From positions 1 to 58,712 of IMG/VR virus record IMGVR_UViG_3300049489_000482: a stretch of DNA of 58,712 bases. One strand, 5' to 3'. This DNA comes from a virus. Under the pieces are notes generated by a model, which had not been told where the DNA came from, made no database searches, and saw only the letters and a list, made by a program, of their open reading frames with translations. Below are positions 26,985 to 35,242 of the stretch, piece after piece. Every line of letters begins with the position of its first letter. Position 1 is the stretch's first letter. The position numbers were made by a program, and so were the translations under genes.

Positions 26985-28439
26985 TCACAAAAGCCCGCGG
27001 CCTCGACGCGCCCGCATGTCGATAGGCGTCCGGTTCGGGTCCTTGCTCTTCACAAGCCGCACCGCGCTTGGTGACGTGTCCGCCAGTGCGTTCAGTCCGC
27101 CGCTGAACCCGTCCACCTGGTCGTCGTCCAGCCCATCCGGGAACGCCTCAAGCTCCGCCAAAAACGCCTCGTTCCACGATCCGCGCAGCAGGAACACGTT
27201 GCCCGCCTGCGCCTGTGCGGAAGCCGGCTTCGCGCGCACCAGCTTGCTCTTGGTCGCCGGGAACGCCTTGATGTTGAACTGCGCCAGTTGCCGGATGTGA
27301 TAGTTCGCCTCCGCCTTGCCGGCCTGTCCGGGATCCTGCTCGATGCCGATGGCCACGTCCACGCCGTCTTGGCTCGCCGTGTTCTTGATGCACTGCTCGA
27401 CCGTTCCGCTGGTTCCCTGGATGCGCTCGACGTGTTCAACGAAGAACATTCCACGATCGTCCCTGGTGATCTTCACGCCGACCGTCCAGTCCGGTTTCGG
27501 GTTGTCCGGTGACGGCTCCGTGGCGGCCCGGTCCCAGTAGCGGATGGTGGATGTGCGCTCGCGCGGGACGGCATCGACGATCTTGAACCACGAGCGCCGG
27601 AACACGTTTCCGGTGCTTGCGCGTATCTTCCAGTTGCCGGCCAGCAGCCGCATCCGGTCCACGTAGGAGAGCGCTTCGAGGTTGGCGATGTATCCGGGGT
27701 CCGTCTCGAGCAGGATGCGGTTGTCGTACACGCTCGCCGGGATGAATGTCACCGACTTGGGTTTCGAGCGCGGATGCCTCGCCACCAGTTCGGCCTCGGT
27801 GTCCGCCCAGATCAGTTCGTCGTTGACGCGGATGAACCATCGAAACACGCCGGCACGTTCCTTGATCGGGTATCCGTATCGCGGGTTCGGCTTGCCGTCG
27901 ATCGTCTCGTTTTGGTCGATCCACCACGCGATGAAGTCCGCCACCCAACTGTCCGGGTCCGGGTTCGTCGTCGCCCGGATGTATGGCCGCACGCCGCACA
28001 TGGAGCGGTTGCGGCTCATCATGTAGAAGAACTGCTTCGCGGAGAAGTGCGTGAGTTCGTCGTAGCCCATGTAGCAAACCTGCGCTCCTTGCCACGCGTA
28101 GACTTCCTTTTCGTCCTCGAGGTGCGAGAACCGGATTTGCGTCCCGGACGGGAAGACGTGCGTCAGCCGGTGGCGAATCGGGCGCGCTCCGAGCGGGATG
28201 TAGAGCTTTTCCGCCTCGTCCCACAATCCGCCGGGGTTCGTGATCTGGACGGCGTTGCGCCGGAACAGAGCGGCGTTGAATCCGCGCGTGTCTTTGTGCC
28301 GCAGCGGTTCGAGCAGCAGGCCAAACGACTTTCCGCCTCCGGCGCTCCCACCGTAGATGGCAATGTCCGCCGCCGTAGCAAGGAACCGCTCTTGCGGACC
28401 TGGTTGCGGAGCGATGCGTTGTTCTGGCCGGTTGCTCAC
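26985..28439 (-). CDS. Terminase large subunit, 484 residues
   Basis: Walker A-like GGSAGGGKS at residues 30-38, Walker B plus catalytic acid YMGYDELTHF near 123-132, and coupling/nuclease region RYWDRAATEPSP ... DWTVGVKITRD, ending with DGVDVAIGIEQDPGQAG and QVDGFSGGLNAL. It cuts and translocates phage DNA into the prohead. ATG at 28439 overlaps the stop of the small subunit (ATGA). Confidence 0.95.
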   Translation of the reverse strand: MSNRPEQRIAPQPGPQERFLATAADIAIYGGSAGGGKSFGLLLEPLRHKDTRGFNAALFRRNAVQITNPGGLWDEAEKLYIPLGARPIRHRLTHVFPSGTQIRFSHLEDEKEVYAWQGAQVCYMGYDELTHFSAKQFFYMMSRNRSMCGVRPYIRATTNPDPDSWVADFIAWWIDQNETIDGKPNPRYGYPIKERAGVFRWFIRVNDELIWADTEAELVARHPRSKPKSVTFIPASVYDNRILLETDPGYIANLEALSYVDRMRLLAGNWKIRASTGNVFRRSWFKIVDAVPRERTSTIRYWDRAATEPSPDNPKPDWTVGVKITRDDRGMFFVEHVERIQGTSGTVEQCIKNTASQDGVDVAIGIEQDPGQAGKAEANYHIRQLAQFNIKAFPATKSKLVRAKPASAQAQAGNVFLLRGSWNEAFLAELEAFPDGLDDDQVDGFSGGLNALADTSPSAVRLVKSKDPNRTPIDMRARRGRGLL

Positions 28440-29050
28440 TCTTTCCCTCTGCCGTTCTCGGGCAGATACAGCACGGTGCGTGGTGTGTTGTCGACGTCGA
28501 TGGCCGGCGCGGTGACCGTGACACCGTCGCCGGTCAGTTCCATTCTCCTCGCAGCGTCGAGACCGAGCAGCGCACGGATGTGCTCCTGAACGCGTAGGAT
28601 GAGTGCCATGTATGCCGGATCACCATGAGACGTCTCGCTGTTGACCGTGGCCTCCACGCCTCCGTCCGTCGTCCCGCCCTGGCCGAGCGTGGTCTTCTTC
28701 TGCGTCCTGACGATCTGCCCCTTGCTGGCTTCCCAAGCCTGCCAGAGTTCCGTCTCCATCTCGTGGTACTTCAGCAGCATCTTGCCGATCCATTCGTCCC
28801 GGTAGGCGAGGCGCTCCGCACGCCACTCCTCGATGACCGCCTTCAAGTCCGCGGCGACCTGACTACGGCTCAGGGTGTAGCGCCGGTTCGCCGTCACCCA
28901 TTCGGCGATCTGATGCTGCGTGTGCCCTCGAATCCAGAGGCGCGTGAACTCGGTGCGGTCCTTCAGCACCTCCGCGGGCGTGCGTTTGTTCGCCTTGAGC
29001 TTCTCTGACTGCTTCGGCTTGCGCGGCGTGGCGTGCGGGTCGCGTGTCAT
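28436..29050 (-). CDS. Terminase small subunit-like protein, 204 residues
   Basis: The gene overlaps TerL at its 3' end. A basic N-terminus (MTRDPHATPRKPKQSEKLKA) is followed by a helix-turn-helix segment (FTRLWIRGHTQHQIAEWV) and a coiled coil (LKYHEMETELWQAWEAS). This layout is usual for proteins that recognise the packaging site. Confidence 0.8.
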   Translation of the reverse strand: MTRDPHATPRKPKQSEKLKANKRTPAEVLKDRTEFTRLWIRGHTQHQIAEWVTANRRYTLSRSQVAADLKAVIEEWRAERLAYRDEWIGKMLLKYHEMETELWQAWEASKGQIVRTQKKTTLGQGGTTDGGVEATVNSETSHGDPAYMALILRVQEHIRALLGLDAARRMELTGDGVTVTAPAIDVDNTPRTVLYLPENGRGKE

Positions 29051-29071
29051 GCCTCACGTGGCGATGCTGCC

Positions 29072-29431
29072 TCACTGAGCGGCGGTTTCCGCCCCGTCCG
29101 CTTCGAGCGCGTCCTCGATGGTCACGGCGGTTTTCATCATCTCCGCGAGCGGAGGCGCGTCCTCGATGCAGATGTGCGGGTTGTAGCGGATGCAGTCGTC
29201 GTTCCGGTCGACGATTACCCATTGGAGGATGGCGGGATTCTGGCGGACGTGCGGTTGGGTTTCGGCCTGTGTCAGACGCTGCTTCCGGTATTTCGGGTTT
29301 AGTCCGGTTTTGGCGTTTGAGAGGTGCTCCGGCTTGATGAACATGACCATCTCGTAAGTCCACAGGAACGCGCGACGGCGTTCGGTCATGTGGTTGTTTC
29401 TCCAGGCGTGTTCGAGTTCTCCGATCTTCAT
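29072..29431 (-). CDS. Hypothetical protein, 119 residues
   Basis: ATG at 29431 (MKIGELEHAWRNNHMTERRR) follows AGAAGGACACC, one of few good Shine-Dalgarno-like sites here. Contains QWVIVDRNDDCIRYNPHICI. Unknown function. Confidence 0.55.
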   Translation of the reverse strand: MKIGELEHAWRNNHMTERRRAFLWTYEMVMFIKPEHLSNAKTGLNPKYRKQRLTQAETQPHVRQNPAILQWVIVDRNDDCIRYNPHICIEDAPPLAEMMKTAVTIEDALEADGAETAAQ

Positions 29432-29502
29432 GGTGTCCTTCTGTTGGTGCGTTGCGGTTGTCCGGATTCCGGCGCATGTCACGCCCTTGTCCGGGAGAGC
29501 GG

Positions 29503-30939
29503 TCAGAGGCGTTCCGGTTTGTGGCCGGCCTGCTCCATGCGGTCGAGCGCCACGGCGACGTATCGCGGGTCCAGTTCAATGGCTCGGGCGATGCGTTGGA
29601 GCTTGTCGGCGGCGACCATCGTGGCGCCGGCTCCGTGGAAGTTGTCGAGGACGATCTGGCCTGGCTTGGTGCTGTTCTCGATGGCGCGTGCGGCGAGTTC
29701 GACGGGCTTCTGCGTCGGGTGCAGATACTCCGCGGCGTTGTCGCGTCCGATTTCCCATGCGTCGGTTGGCTGCGGGTTCCCGATGGTGATGCGGTTGCCA
29801 GTCTTGACGCGGATGTGGCGCCACTTGCCCTTCGGCGGCTTGCTGCGGATGAATAGGTGCGCGTTGGCGCCGTTGGAGATGTGGAGTCCGCTGGCGACGG
29901 CGATGTGGATGTCTCCGCCGCTGGCCTCCGCGATCCGCCAGACGGTGGCCTGCGTCCGATCTCCGTGGAATGAGGCGCTTCCGTCGGCGCGCTCGCAGTA
30001 GAAGCATGGCTCCGTCTGCCAGTGATAGTCGGCGTGGCCGAGAACAAATCCCTCCTTTACCCATGTGATGTATTGCTTCTCGCGCAGCCCGACGGCGTCG
30101 AGGGCGTGTTCGAAGTCGCGCCGAGTGGCTGCCGCGTGCCAGATGTAGGCAGCTCCGTTCCTGGCGAGCCGCTCGACGGCCGGACGCATGGCGGGGATCA
30201 GGAAGTTTGCCAGCGCGTTGTGTGTCAGGTCGTCGTTTGCGATCTTCTTCTTCCCTTTGGCCTGGTAGCTCACGCCGTATGGCGGGTCGGTGTAGTAGAG
30301 CTGGACGGTTTCCGCGTCGAGCAGGCGCTCGTACAGCTTCGGGTCGGTGCTGTCTCCGCAGACGATGCGGTGCGGGCCGGCCCGCCACATGTCCCCGACC
30401 TTCACCGCCCACTTGGCGTGCAGTTCCTCGATGCGCTGTTCCGTGGCGGACGGCTGCGGTGTTTCGTTGGTGTCGCCGGTCGCCAGCAGCCGCTTCAGTT
30501 CCGCCTCGTCGAACCCGACGACGGTCATGTCCACATCCTCCTCGAGTAGCGCCTGCAGTTGCGACCGCAGACGTTCGTCGTCCCAGTCGCCTCCGTGCTT
30601 GTTGGCGGCGATCATGGCGGCGGTTTCCGTGGTCTTGTCCCATGTGACTTCGCGGTAGCTGAACCGTTCCCCTTCAAACTCGATGTGCCCAAGCGCCGTC
30701 GTTCCGGTGCGTGTCGGCTTCGTGAAGCGATGAGTGATCTCCGGTACGCTCTCCTTTGGGTTGAAGTTCTTCACGCGCTGATGCCCGCCCACGGCGTGCC
30801 CGGTCTTGGTGTTGAAGATGATGCCGCTCAGGTCGCCGAACCGGCGCATGGATTCCCGCAGCGCCTGCAGCTTTGCGTCGGTGATGACGCGCGGATTGTC
30901 GGGGTGCGGAGGCGGTAGTGCGGACTTCGTTGTTTTCAT
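29503..30939 (-). CDS. ParB domain fused to DNA methyltransferase, 478 residues
   Basis: Residues 1-150 are a ParB-like domain (NPRVITDAKLQALRESMRRF; TGHAVGGHQRVKNF). Residues 190-478 are a DNA adenine/cytosine-N4 methyltransferase with TDPPYGVSYQAKGKKK and, near the end, LHPTQKPVELAARAIENSTK and FHGAGATMVAADKL (SAM-binding, with FHG..A replacing FxGxG). This fusion is common in phages. ATG at 30939 (MKTTKSALPP). Confidence 0.9.
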   Translation of the reverse strand: MKTTKSALPPPHPDNPRVITDAKLQALRESMRRFGDLSGIIFNTKTGHAVGGHQRVKNFNPKESVPEITHRFTKPTRTGTTALGHIEFEGERFSYREVTWDKTTETAAMIAANKHGGDWDDERLRSQLQALLEEDVDMTVVGFDEAELKRLLATGDTNETPQPSATEQRIEELHAKWAVKVGDMWRAGPHRIVCGDSTDPKLYERLLDAETVQLYYTDPPYGVSYQAKGKKKIANDDLTHNALANFLIPAMRPAVERLARNGAAYIWHAAATRRDFEHALDAVGLREKQYITWVKEGFVLGHADYHWQTEPCFYCERADGSASFHGDRTQATVWRIAEASGGDIHIAVASGLHISNGANAHLFIRSKPPKGKWRHIRVKTGNRITIGNPQPTDAWEIGRDNAAEYLHPTQKPVELAARAIENSTKPGQIVLDNFHGAGATMVAADKLQRIARAIELDPRYVAVALDRMEQAGHKPERL

Positions 30940-30977
30940 TGCCAGCGTTGTATCGCTGACTTGCGCTCCTCACAAGG

Positions 30978-31387
30978 TCATTTCTCAGGCGCTGTCAATA
31001 TCCTCCTGCCGATCCACTCGATGACGTTCACGGTGACGCCGTTCCCGAGTTGACGTTTTCCCAAAGCAAAATTCCGGGGTTGAGTTCATTGGCGATCCTT
31101 ACGAATTGCAGGCAGAGGTTGCTCCGGTCGTCATCGAGGCTTCCGCGCAGACCGGCGACGCTGAAGCCCTGGCATGGTGTCCCGCCCGCGAGCACGTCCA
31201 CGCGCGGCAGGTTGTGCTTCCCCACGGTGGTCATGTCCCCCAGCAGCAGCGCATTCGGGAAGTGGCGACGCAGAATGTTCCGGCACTGCGGGTCGATCTC
31301 GACAGCGAACTGGCATTCCATCCCGGCCCGTTCAAGGCCGAGGTCGATGCCTCCGATGCCGCTGCAAAGTGTTCCAAACGTCAGCAC
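30978..31387 (-). pseudogene. Cytosine-5 DNA methyltransferase remnant with internal deletion
   Basis: GTG at 31387 begins LTFGTLCSGIGGIDLGLERA with motifs I, IV (GGTPCQGFSV) and VI (LLWENV). Immediately after ENV, at about 31055, the sequence jumps to the end of the protein: in the +1 frame it reads QLGNGVTVNVIEWIGRRILT and stops at 30978, which is motif X. The whole target-recognition region is missing and the junction is out of frame, so the actual product stops at 31028 after 119 residues. The catalytic PCQ survives but the enzyme should be inactive. Confidence 0.8.
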
Positions 31388-31782
31388 GCGGCCTCCGTCA
31401 GCGCGGCGAACTCCTGCTGCCCAATCGGCTTCGTGGGCGACCAGCCGTTGCGCTTCAGGAACGTGCGCGCCTTGCTCTCGTCCACCAGCCGGTATGAGAA
31501 GATCGTCCGCCCCCGGCTGCCGTCCGCCGTGCTGCGCCGGCTGCACTCGGTGCGCTTGAGGATTCCGACCTTGACCAGCGTGCGCCATGTCAGCCCGATG
31601 GCGTTCCGGTCGCCCGCCACCACGTCCCGCGTGTCGATCTGGTCCGGCCAGATGATGCGGTCGTTCTCGCCGACGATGTGGCCGAGAATGGCCACGGCGA
31701 TGTTTCGCGCGGTGCCCGGCTTCCACGTCAGCACCTTGATGGTGGCATCGTCCAGATGCGCGTCGATCTCCTGTGCGTTCAT
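31381..31782 (-). CDS. Hypothetical protein, 133 residues
   Basis: MNAQEIDAHLDDATIKVLTW; middle part IIWPDQIDTRDVVAGDRNAI and TLVKVGILKRTE suggest a winged-helix fold but I cannot name it. The stop overlaps the GTG of the methyltransferase remnant and the start overlaps the previous stop (ATGA). Confidence 0.55.
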   Translation of the reverse strand: MNAQEIDAHLDDATIKVLTWKPGTARNIAVAILGHIVGENDRIIWPDQIDTRDVVAGDRNAIGLTWRTLVKVGILKRTECSRRSTADGSRGRTIFSYRLVDESKARTFLKRNGWSPTKPIGQQEFAALTEAAC

Positions 31783-31985
31783 TTCGGTTTGGCCTTCTTC
31801 ATTTTCGCCAGCGTCTGCTCGACGGCGGCTCTCTGGTTTACCGCTTCACAGATCCGGTGCGCGATACCGAACGGATCCGCGACGTTGAAATCCGGGAACA
31901 CGTCGCACATGCGTTCACCGCGTGCGTTCTGGACCCAGACTCCGATGCCGTCGTGGCGGACTTCCCACGGTGTGTCCTTTTCCAT
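31779..31985 (-). CDS. Small hypothetical protein, 68 residues
   Basis: MEKDTPWEVRHDGIGVWVQN, then RICEAVNQRAAVEQTL. This pattern resembles short phage proteins that display a context residue set (W.v...dg..V.d..g..i). ATGA overlap with the next gene. Confidence 0.55.
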   Translation of the reverse strand: MEKDTPWEVRHDGIGVWVQNARGERMCDVFPDFNVADPFGIAHRICEAVNQRAAVEQTLAKMKKAKPK

Positions 31986-31989
31986 TGAG

Positions 31990-32211
31990 TTCCTTTCCGA
32001 GTTCGATCAGCACCAGCCCGATGCCAAGGTCCGGCTGCTGGCTCCTGGTCGGGTGCATCCACCGGGCGACGGTGTTGCGGTGAAACGTCTTTCAGGTCTT
32101 GGCGAACAGCAGCCCGAGCAGAATTTTCGTGCGGCCCGGCTCCGCCGCCAGCCAAGTGCGGAGCGGTTGCAATGCTGCGTCCGCGACCGTTTGCGTGTAG
32201 TTGTCCTTCAT
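31990..32211 (-). pseudogene. Helix-turn-helix gene interrupted by an in-frame stop
   Basis: From ATG 32211 the frame reads MKDNYTQTVADAALQPLRTW, LAAEPGRTKILLGLLFAKT, then TGA at 32092-32094, then continues meaningfully: KTFHRNTVARWMHPTRSQQP and IGLVLIELGKELN. Together these look like an HTH regulator split by a nonsense mutation (one base change from CGA). Other genes here use TGA as stop, so recoding is unlikely. Confidence 0.5.
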
Positions 32212-32216
32212 GGCGT

Positions 32217-32630
32217 TTACTTCGTGACCGGCAGCCCTTCCGATTCGAGTTCCTCGTTGCTCAGGCTGTTGAACCAGCGCTCCATTTCCGTGAACGGAGC
32301 GTCGCCGACCACTTCGAGGCAGATGGCGTTCGCGTAGTGGAACGTCGCGGCCGGCCTCCCCTCCTGCCTGTCCCAGATGCCGATCGGCGCGTCCTGCGGA
32401 ACGTCCGGGAATGGCTCCCAGAACGCGCCCACGGTCATCACGAATCGCTCCGTATTCATGCTGCGCTTCTGCCCCGGTTTCGCAAGTGCGTTTCTGGCGA
32501 TTTCCGCCATTGTGTGCGGCACGCCATTCACCGCGTCCATCGCGCGCTCCAGTCCGTCGATCCGGCGCAGTGCCGCCTCCAATGTCCGCACCCGGTTCCG
32601 CAGCTCGTCTGTTGTTTGGTTATTGCTCAT
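32217..32630 (-). CDS. Hypothetical protein, 137 residues
   Basis: MSNNQTTDELRNRVRTLEAA forms a short coiled coil; then GAFWEPFPDVPQDAPIGIWD. No domain recognised. Confidence 0.55.
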   Translation of the reverse strand: MSNNQTTDELRNRVRTLEAALRRIDGLERAMDAVNGVPHTMAEIARNALAKPGQKRSMNTERFVMTVGAFWEPFPDVPQDAPIGIWDRQEGRPAATFHYANAICLEVVGDAPFTEMERWFNSLSNEELESEGLPVTK

Positions 32631-32631
32631 G

Positions 32632-32922
32632 TTATGTGGTCTTGCCCACTGGAATGAAGTAGCTGTGACAGGCTCGGACGGTTACTTCCTCGCCAACGTC
32701 GCGGACGTTGTAGCGCATCATCGCATTTGCCACGCCTTCCGTGATTGTGCCGGTTATCCACTCCCCGTCTATTTTGGTGACGAGCATCGTGAATGTGCCT
32801 TTGCGTTGATTCCTGACCTCATACTCTTTGCCTTCGGACAGTTCTGCATTTCCAGCGACCACATAACCAGTCGCTGATGCAGAACCGGCTTCCCGCGTTT
32901 CCGTTCGGACGTTCGTTTGCAT
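32632..32922 (-). CDS. Hypothetical protein, 96 residues
   Basis: ATG at 32922 (MQTNVRTETREAGSASATGY). Beta-rich: FTMLVTKIDGEWITGTITEG and VTVRACHSYFIPVG. The gene ends two bases before the next start. Unknown. Confidence 0.55.
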   Translation of the reverse strand: MQTNVRTETREAGSASATGYVVAGNAELSEGKEYEVRNQRKGTFTMLVTKIDGEWITGTITEGVANAMMRYNVRDVGEEVTVRACHSYFIPVGKTT

Positions 32923-32927
32923 TTTGT

Positions 32928-33227
32928 CTAGGCCGTGACGAACTCGAAAACGTGCCGGCTCGGAAGCGCGGGGTGAGTGGCGCTCCCGACGTATTTCCAT
33001 TCCGCACCCTGCTCGGTCTGGATTTCCTGACCGGTTCGTAACGTCGCGAACTGGCGCGTCTCCGTCTCCGCCTCGGTGTCCACCAGCGCCCACATGCTCA
33101 GGTGGTTCGCGCTGAACTCGACGCGCACGATCTGCGCGCCCTTCGGCATCTGAACATCGACGCCCACATTGGTGGCGTCCATGAATGCCTGCTTTGGTGT
33201 AATTTTGAACCGTTGAACTGTTTTCAT
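32928..33227 (-). CDS. DUF7352-like small protein, 99 residues
   Basis: VQMPKGAQIVRVEFSANHLS, MWALVDTEAETETRQF and YVGSA...HVFE match a widespread family of small phage proteins I know as DUF7352; function unknown. ATG at 33227 follows the leader CGAAACGAAAGAAAAACGA, part of a ~45-base block shared with the leader at 49183. Confidence 0.65.
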   Translation of the reverse strand: MKTVQRFKITPKQAFMDATNVGVDVQMPKGAQIVRVEFSANHLSMWALVDTEAETETRQFATLRTGQEIQTEQGAEWKYVGSATHPALPSRHVFEFVTA

Positions 33228-33302
33228 TCGTTTTTCTTTCGTTTCGCTCGGGTCATTCCCTTGCTTGCACCACACATGGGGCAACACCCGTTTTGGTGCA
33301 AC

Positions 33303-33713
33303 TCAAATTTCCAGAAACTTTTTCGCGTAAGCGATGGCCTCCGCCACGGTGTGGCAGACGGCAACCTGCATCCCAGCCTGAACGAGCTCGCGTGCGACGT
33401 CGTGCTGCGCCTGGCTCAGTTTGTTCCCTGGCATCTTGAACTCGACGAATGCGACTCGCCCGTTCCATGTCACCGTGAAGTCCGGCCATCCTTCGCGAAT
33501 TGTGCTCTTGCGATCCATGCGCGAGTGGACGTGCGGCACGGGAACCACTGCGGCGTGGTAGCGCAGCCACGTCGCGAACTGGTCGTGCATGTCCGCCTCC
33601 GCCTCGTGCTCGGTGACGGCCCGGCGCTGTTCCTGCGCGGCGATGCTGTGCGGCTCGCTCGCCGGCATCAGCCTGCGGACGGCCGGCGGCAGTGATGCTG
33701 CGTCCCAGCCCAT
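33303..33713 (-). CDS. VRR-NUC domain nuclease, 136 residues
   Basis: The C-terminal half reads GWPDFTVTWNGRVAFVEFKM, PGNKLSQAQHDVARELVQAG and CHTVAEAIAYAKKFL: PD...ExK active site and the Q...Q helix of VRR-NUC (Holliday/flap structure nucleases). In phages these process DNA before packaging or in recombination. The 70 bases upstream to the next gene hold the leader of the DUF7352-like gene. Confidence 0.85.
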   Translation of the reverse strand: MGWDAASLPPAVRRLMPASEPHSIAAQEQRRAVTEHEAEADMHDQFATWLRYHAAVVPVPHVHSRMDRKSTIREGWPDFTVTWNGRVAFVEFKMPGNKLSQAQHDVARELVQAGMQVAVCHTVAEAIAYAKKFLEI

Positions 33714-33714
33714 G

Positions 33715-34206
33715 TCAGTCGCTCCTCCCCCAGTCGCCCCTCGCGGCGATCATCGGCAGCGTAGTTCCGTCCGGCCTTGTCCACACCGCTCTCCGCGCGT
33801 CGTCCATGTGGTCATGAATCTTCCGGTGGCATTCGTGATCCACCGGCATCCAGAACCGTTCATCGAGCAGCAGTGTCCCCGCCCGTCCCCGCGTGTGATG
33901 CACCTCCGCGCTCGTGCGTTCTCCGCACACGCCGCAGACGGGATGCATCGCGAGGAACGCCCGCGCCTTCAGACGGTATGCGGTGTTGGTCTTGACGCGC
34001 CGCCTGGACACGGCGCGCAGCTTCTTCGGCGGCGTTGATCCCGAGCGCGATGTCGCCGCGGTTAATGGCGTCGTCGGCCGCCTCTTGCCACCATGCACGG
34101 ATGGCTTCGAGTTCGCGCCGGTACGGTTTGCAGATTCGCATTGCTCCGGGAACGCCGAAGTCCACGGCGCCTTTCTGGTCTTGGGTTTGTATCCTCGCAG
34201 GCTCAT
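33715..34206 (-). CDS. HNH endonuclease, 163 residues
   Basis: The C-terminal domain is clear: CGVCGERTSAEVHHTRGRAG, LLDERFWMPVDHECHRKIHD. Such HNH proteins often assist terminase. The first half is low complexity, and a different frame over 33860-34165 reads a much better helical sequence (RELEAIRAWWQEAADDAINR, GDIALGINAAEEAARR). Either two genes overlap or a frameshift near 34030 joins that helical part to the HNH domain. Confidence 0.7.
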   Translation of the reverse strand: MSLRGYKPKTRKAPWTSAFPEQCESANRTGANSKPSVHGGKRRPTTPLTAATSRSGSTPPKKLRAVSRRRVKTNTAYRLKARAFLAMHPVCGVCGERTSAEVHHTRGRAGTLLLDERFWMPVDHECHRKIHDHMDDARRAVWTRPDGTTLPMIAARGDWGRSD

Positions 34207-34208
34207 CG

Positions 34209-34400
34209 TCAAAGCCTGTTTGTTAGTGTGGATAACAGGTGAACAATCGCTGCCGTGCCGCGCCAGGCCAAGACCACCAGCGTCACGTATCCGGTGACGA
34301 CGGCGATGCGGTGCGTCCACTTCATTGCCCGCGCTGCGCGTTGTTTGAATACGGCGCGGCGGATGTCGCGCTTGAGTTCCTCGGTGTCATTCTTTGGCAT
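34209..34400 (-). CDS. Small membrane protein, 63 residues
   Basis: ATG at 34400 (MPKNDTEELKRDIRRAVFKQ). One hydrophobic helix RIAVVTGYVTLVVLAWRGTA near the C-terminus. Possible lysis or superinfection-exclusion role, but only the membrane segment is visible. Confidence 0.5.
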   Translation of the reverse strand: MPKNDTEELKRDIRRAVFKQRAARAMKWTHRIAVVTGYVTLVVLAWRGTAAIVHLLSTLTNRL

Positions 34401-34693
34401 TGGGTTCCTTTTGCTCCTGCTGTGTACATTTCGACGATGAATGCGTGGACGAGCCGGATGTGGTGACAGCGCAGGCTGGGCGAACGGTGCCCGGCCAGCA
34501 GCTTGCCCTCGTTGCGCCAGTAGAAATGGTGACACTCGCACGATCCGATTCCGTCGAACGCGCACACGTTGACGGTGTGCGGGTCCGCGTGGCTTCGCGA
34601 TCCCACCCGGAACATTCCGGGTCCGAGGCATTCCACTTCATCCGGCTTGAGGTGCGTAACGTCCATTTGCGTTGGCTGGTTGCGGCGGTTCAT
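34322..34693 (-). CDS. SWIM-type zinc-finger protein, up to 123 residues
   Basis: The core FRVGSRSHADPHTVNVCAFD, GIGSCECHHFY and SLRCHHIRLV shows the CxC...CxH pattern of SWIM fingers, known from DNA-associated proteins. Starts possible at 34693 or 34666. The C-terminal ~25 residues overlap the small membrane protein gene in another frame. Confidence 0.6.
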   Translation of the reverse strand: MNRRNQPTQMDVTHLKPDEVECLGPGMFRVGSRSHADPHTVNVCAFDGIGSCECHHFYWRNEGKLLAGHRSPSLRCHHIRLVHAFIVEMYTAGAKGTQCQRMTPRNSSATSAAPYSNNAQRGQ

Positions 34694-35228
34694 CTCCTAT
34701 TTTTAAGCCCACGAACAGCAGGCGTCCGTGCTTCGACTTGCCTGCGGCGTGCATCAGAATGTTCAACGCCTGCGCCACCACCTCCGCCTGTTTTGTATCG
34801 GTGCCTGCCGGCACGGTGATTTGAAACGTGGTGCTGATTTTTCCGGTGACCTTCGGCAGCACGCCGCACGGCGCGTCAAATATTTCCGAAGCCACCGACT
34901 CGACGAGTCGCCGTGTCGGCTCCGCGTTCCACGAGGTGATTGGCACGAACGGCGGCATCGTTTCCTCGCGCCCGGTTCGGGGTTCCTCGAGTAAGAACAG
35001 TGTCTCGATGCCGTCCTGAAGACCCACGCTCTTGATGATGTCCTGAAAGGCGCGCACCGTTGCGCCTCGGGTTCCGACGCAGGCGCTCATGTCCGCCTGG
35101 TTCACCCAGAGGTGGACGGCTGTAACGCTCGAATCCTGGTCGACGTCGATTAAGATGTCGCCCTCGTGTTTGCAGACCGCTCGCGCGAGTTGGTCGGTGA
35201 TCCTTCGGAGTCTGTTCGTTGTGCTCAT
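34638..35228 (-). CDS. KH-domain nucleic-acid-binding protein, 196 residues
   Basis: Residues 10-85 form a KH domain of the KhpA type: VDQDSSVTAVHLWVNQADMS, ACVGTRGATVRAFQDIIKSV, with GxxG as GTRG. The rest (GVLPKVTGKISTTFQITVPA) is unassigned. KH domains bind single-stranded RNA or DNA; this one could regulate phage or host mRNA. ATG at 35228 follows the leader GACACGGAACGA. Confidence 0.75.
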   Translation of the reverse strand: MSTTNRLRRITDQLARAVCKHEGDILIDVDQDSSVTAVHLWVNQADMSACVGTRGATVRAFQDIIKSVGLQDGIETLFLLEEPRTGREETMPPFVPITSWNAEPTRRLVESVASEIFDAPCGVLPKVTGKISTTFQITVPAGTDTKQAEVVAQALNILMHAAGKSKHGRLLFVGLKIGDEPPQPANANGRYAPQAG

Positions 35229-35242
35229 TCGTTCCGTGTCAA

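Noticed and set aside
32092-32094. TGA read as a sense codon (alternative genetic code)
   Set aside because: Many genes here end in TGA, often overlapping the next ATG, so the standard code is used.
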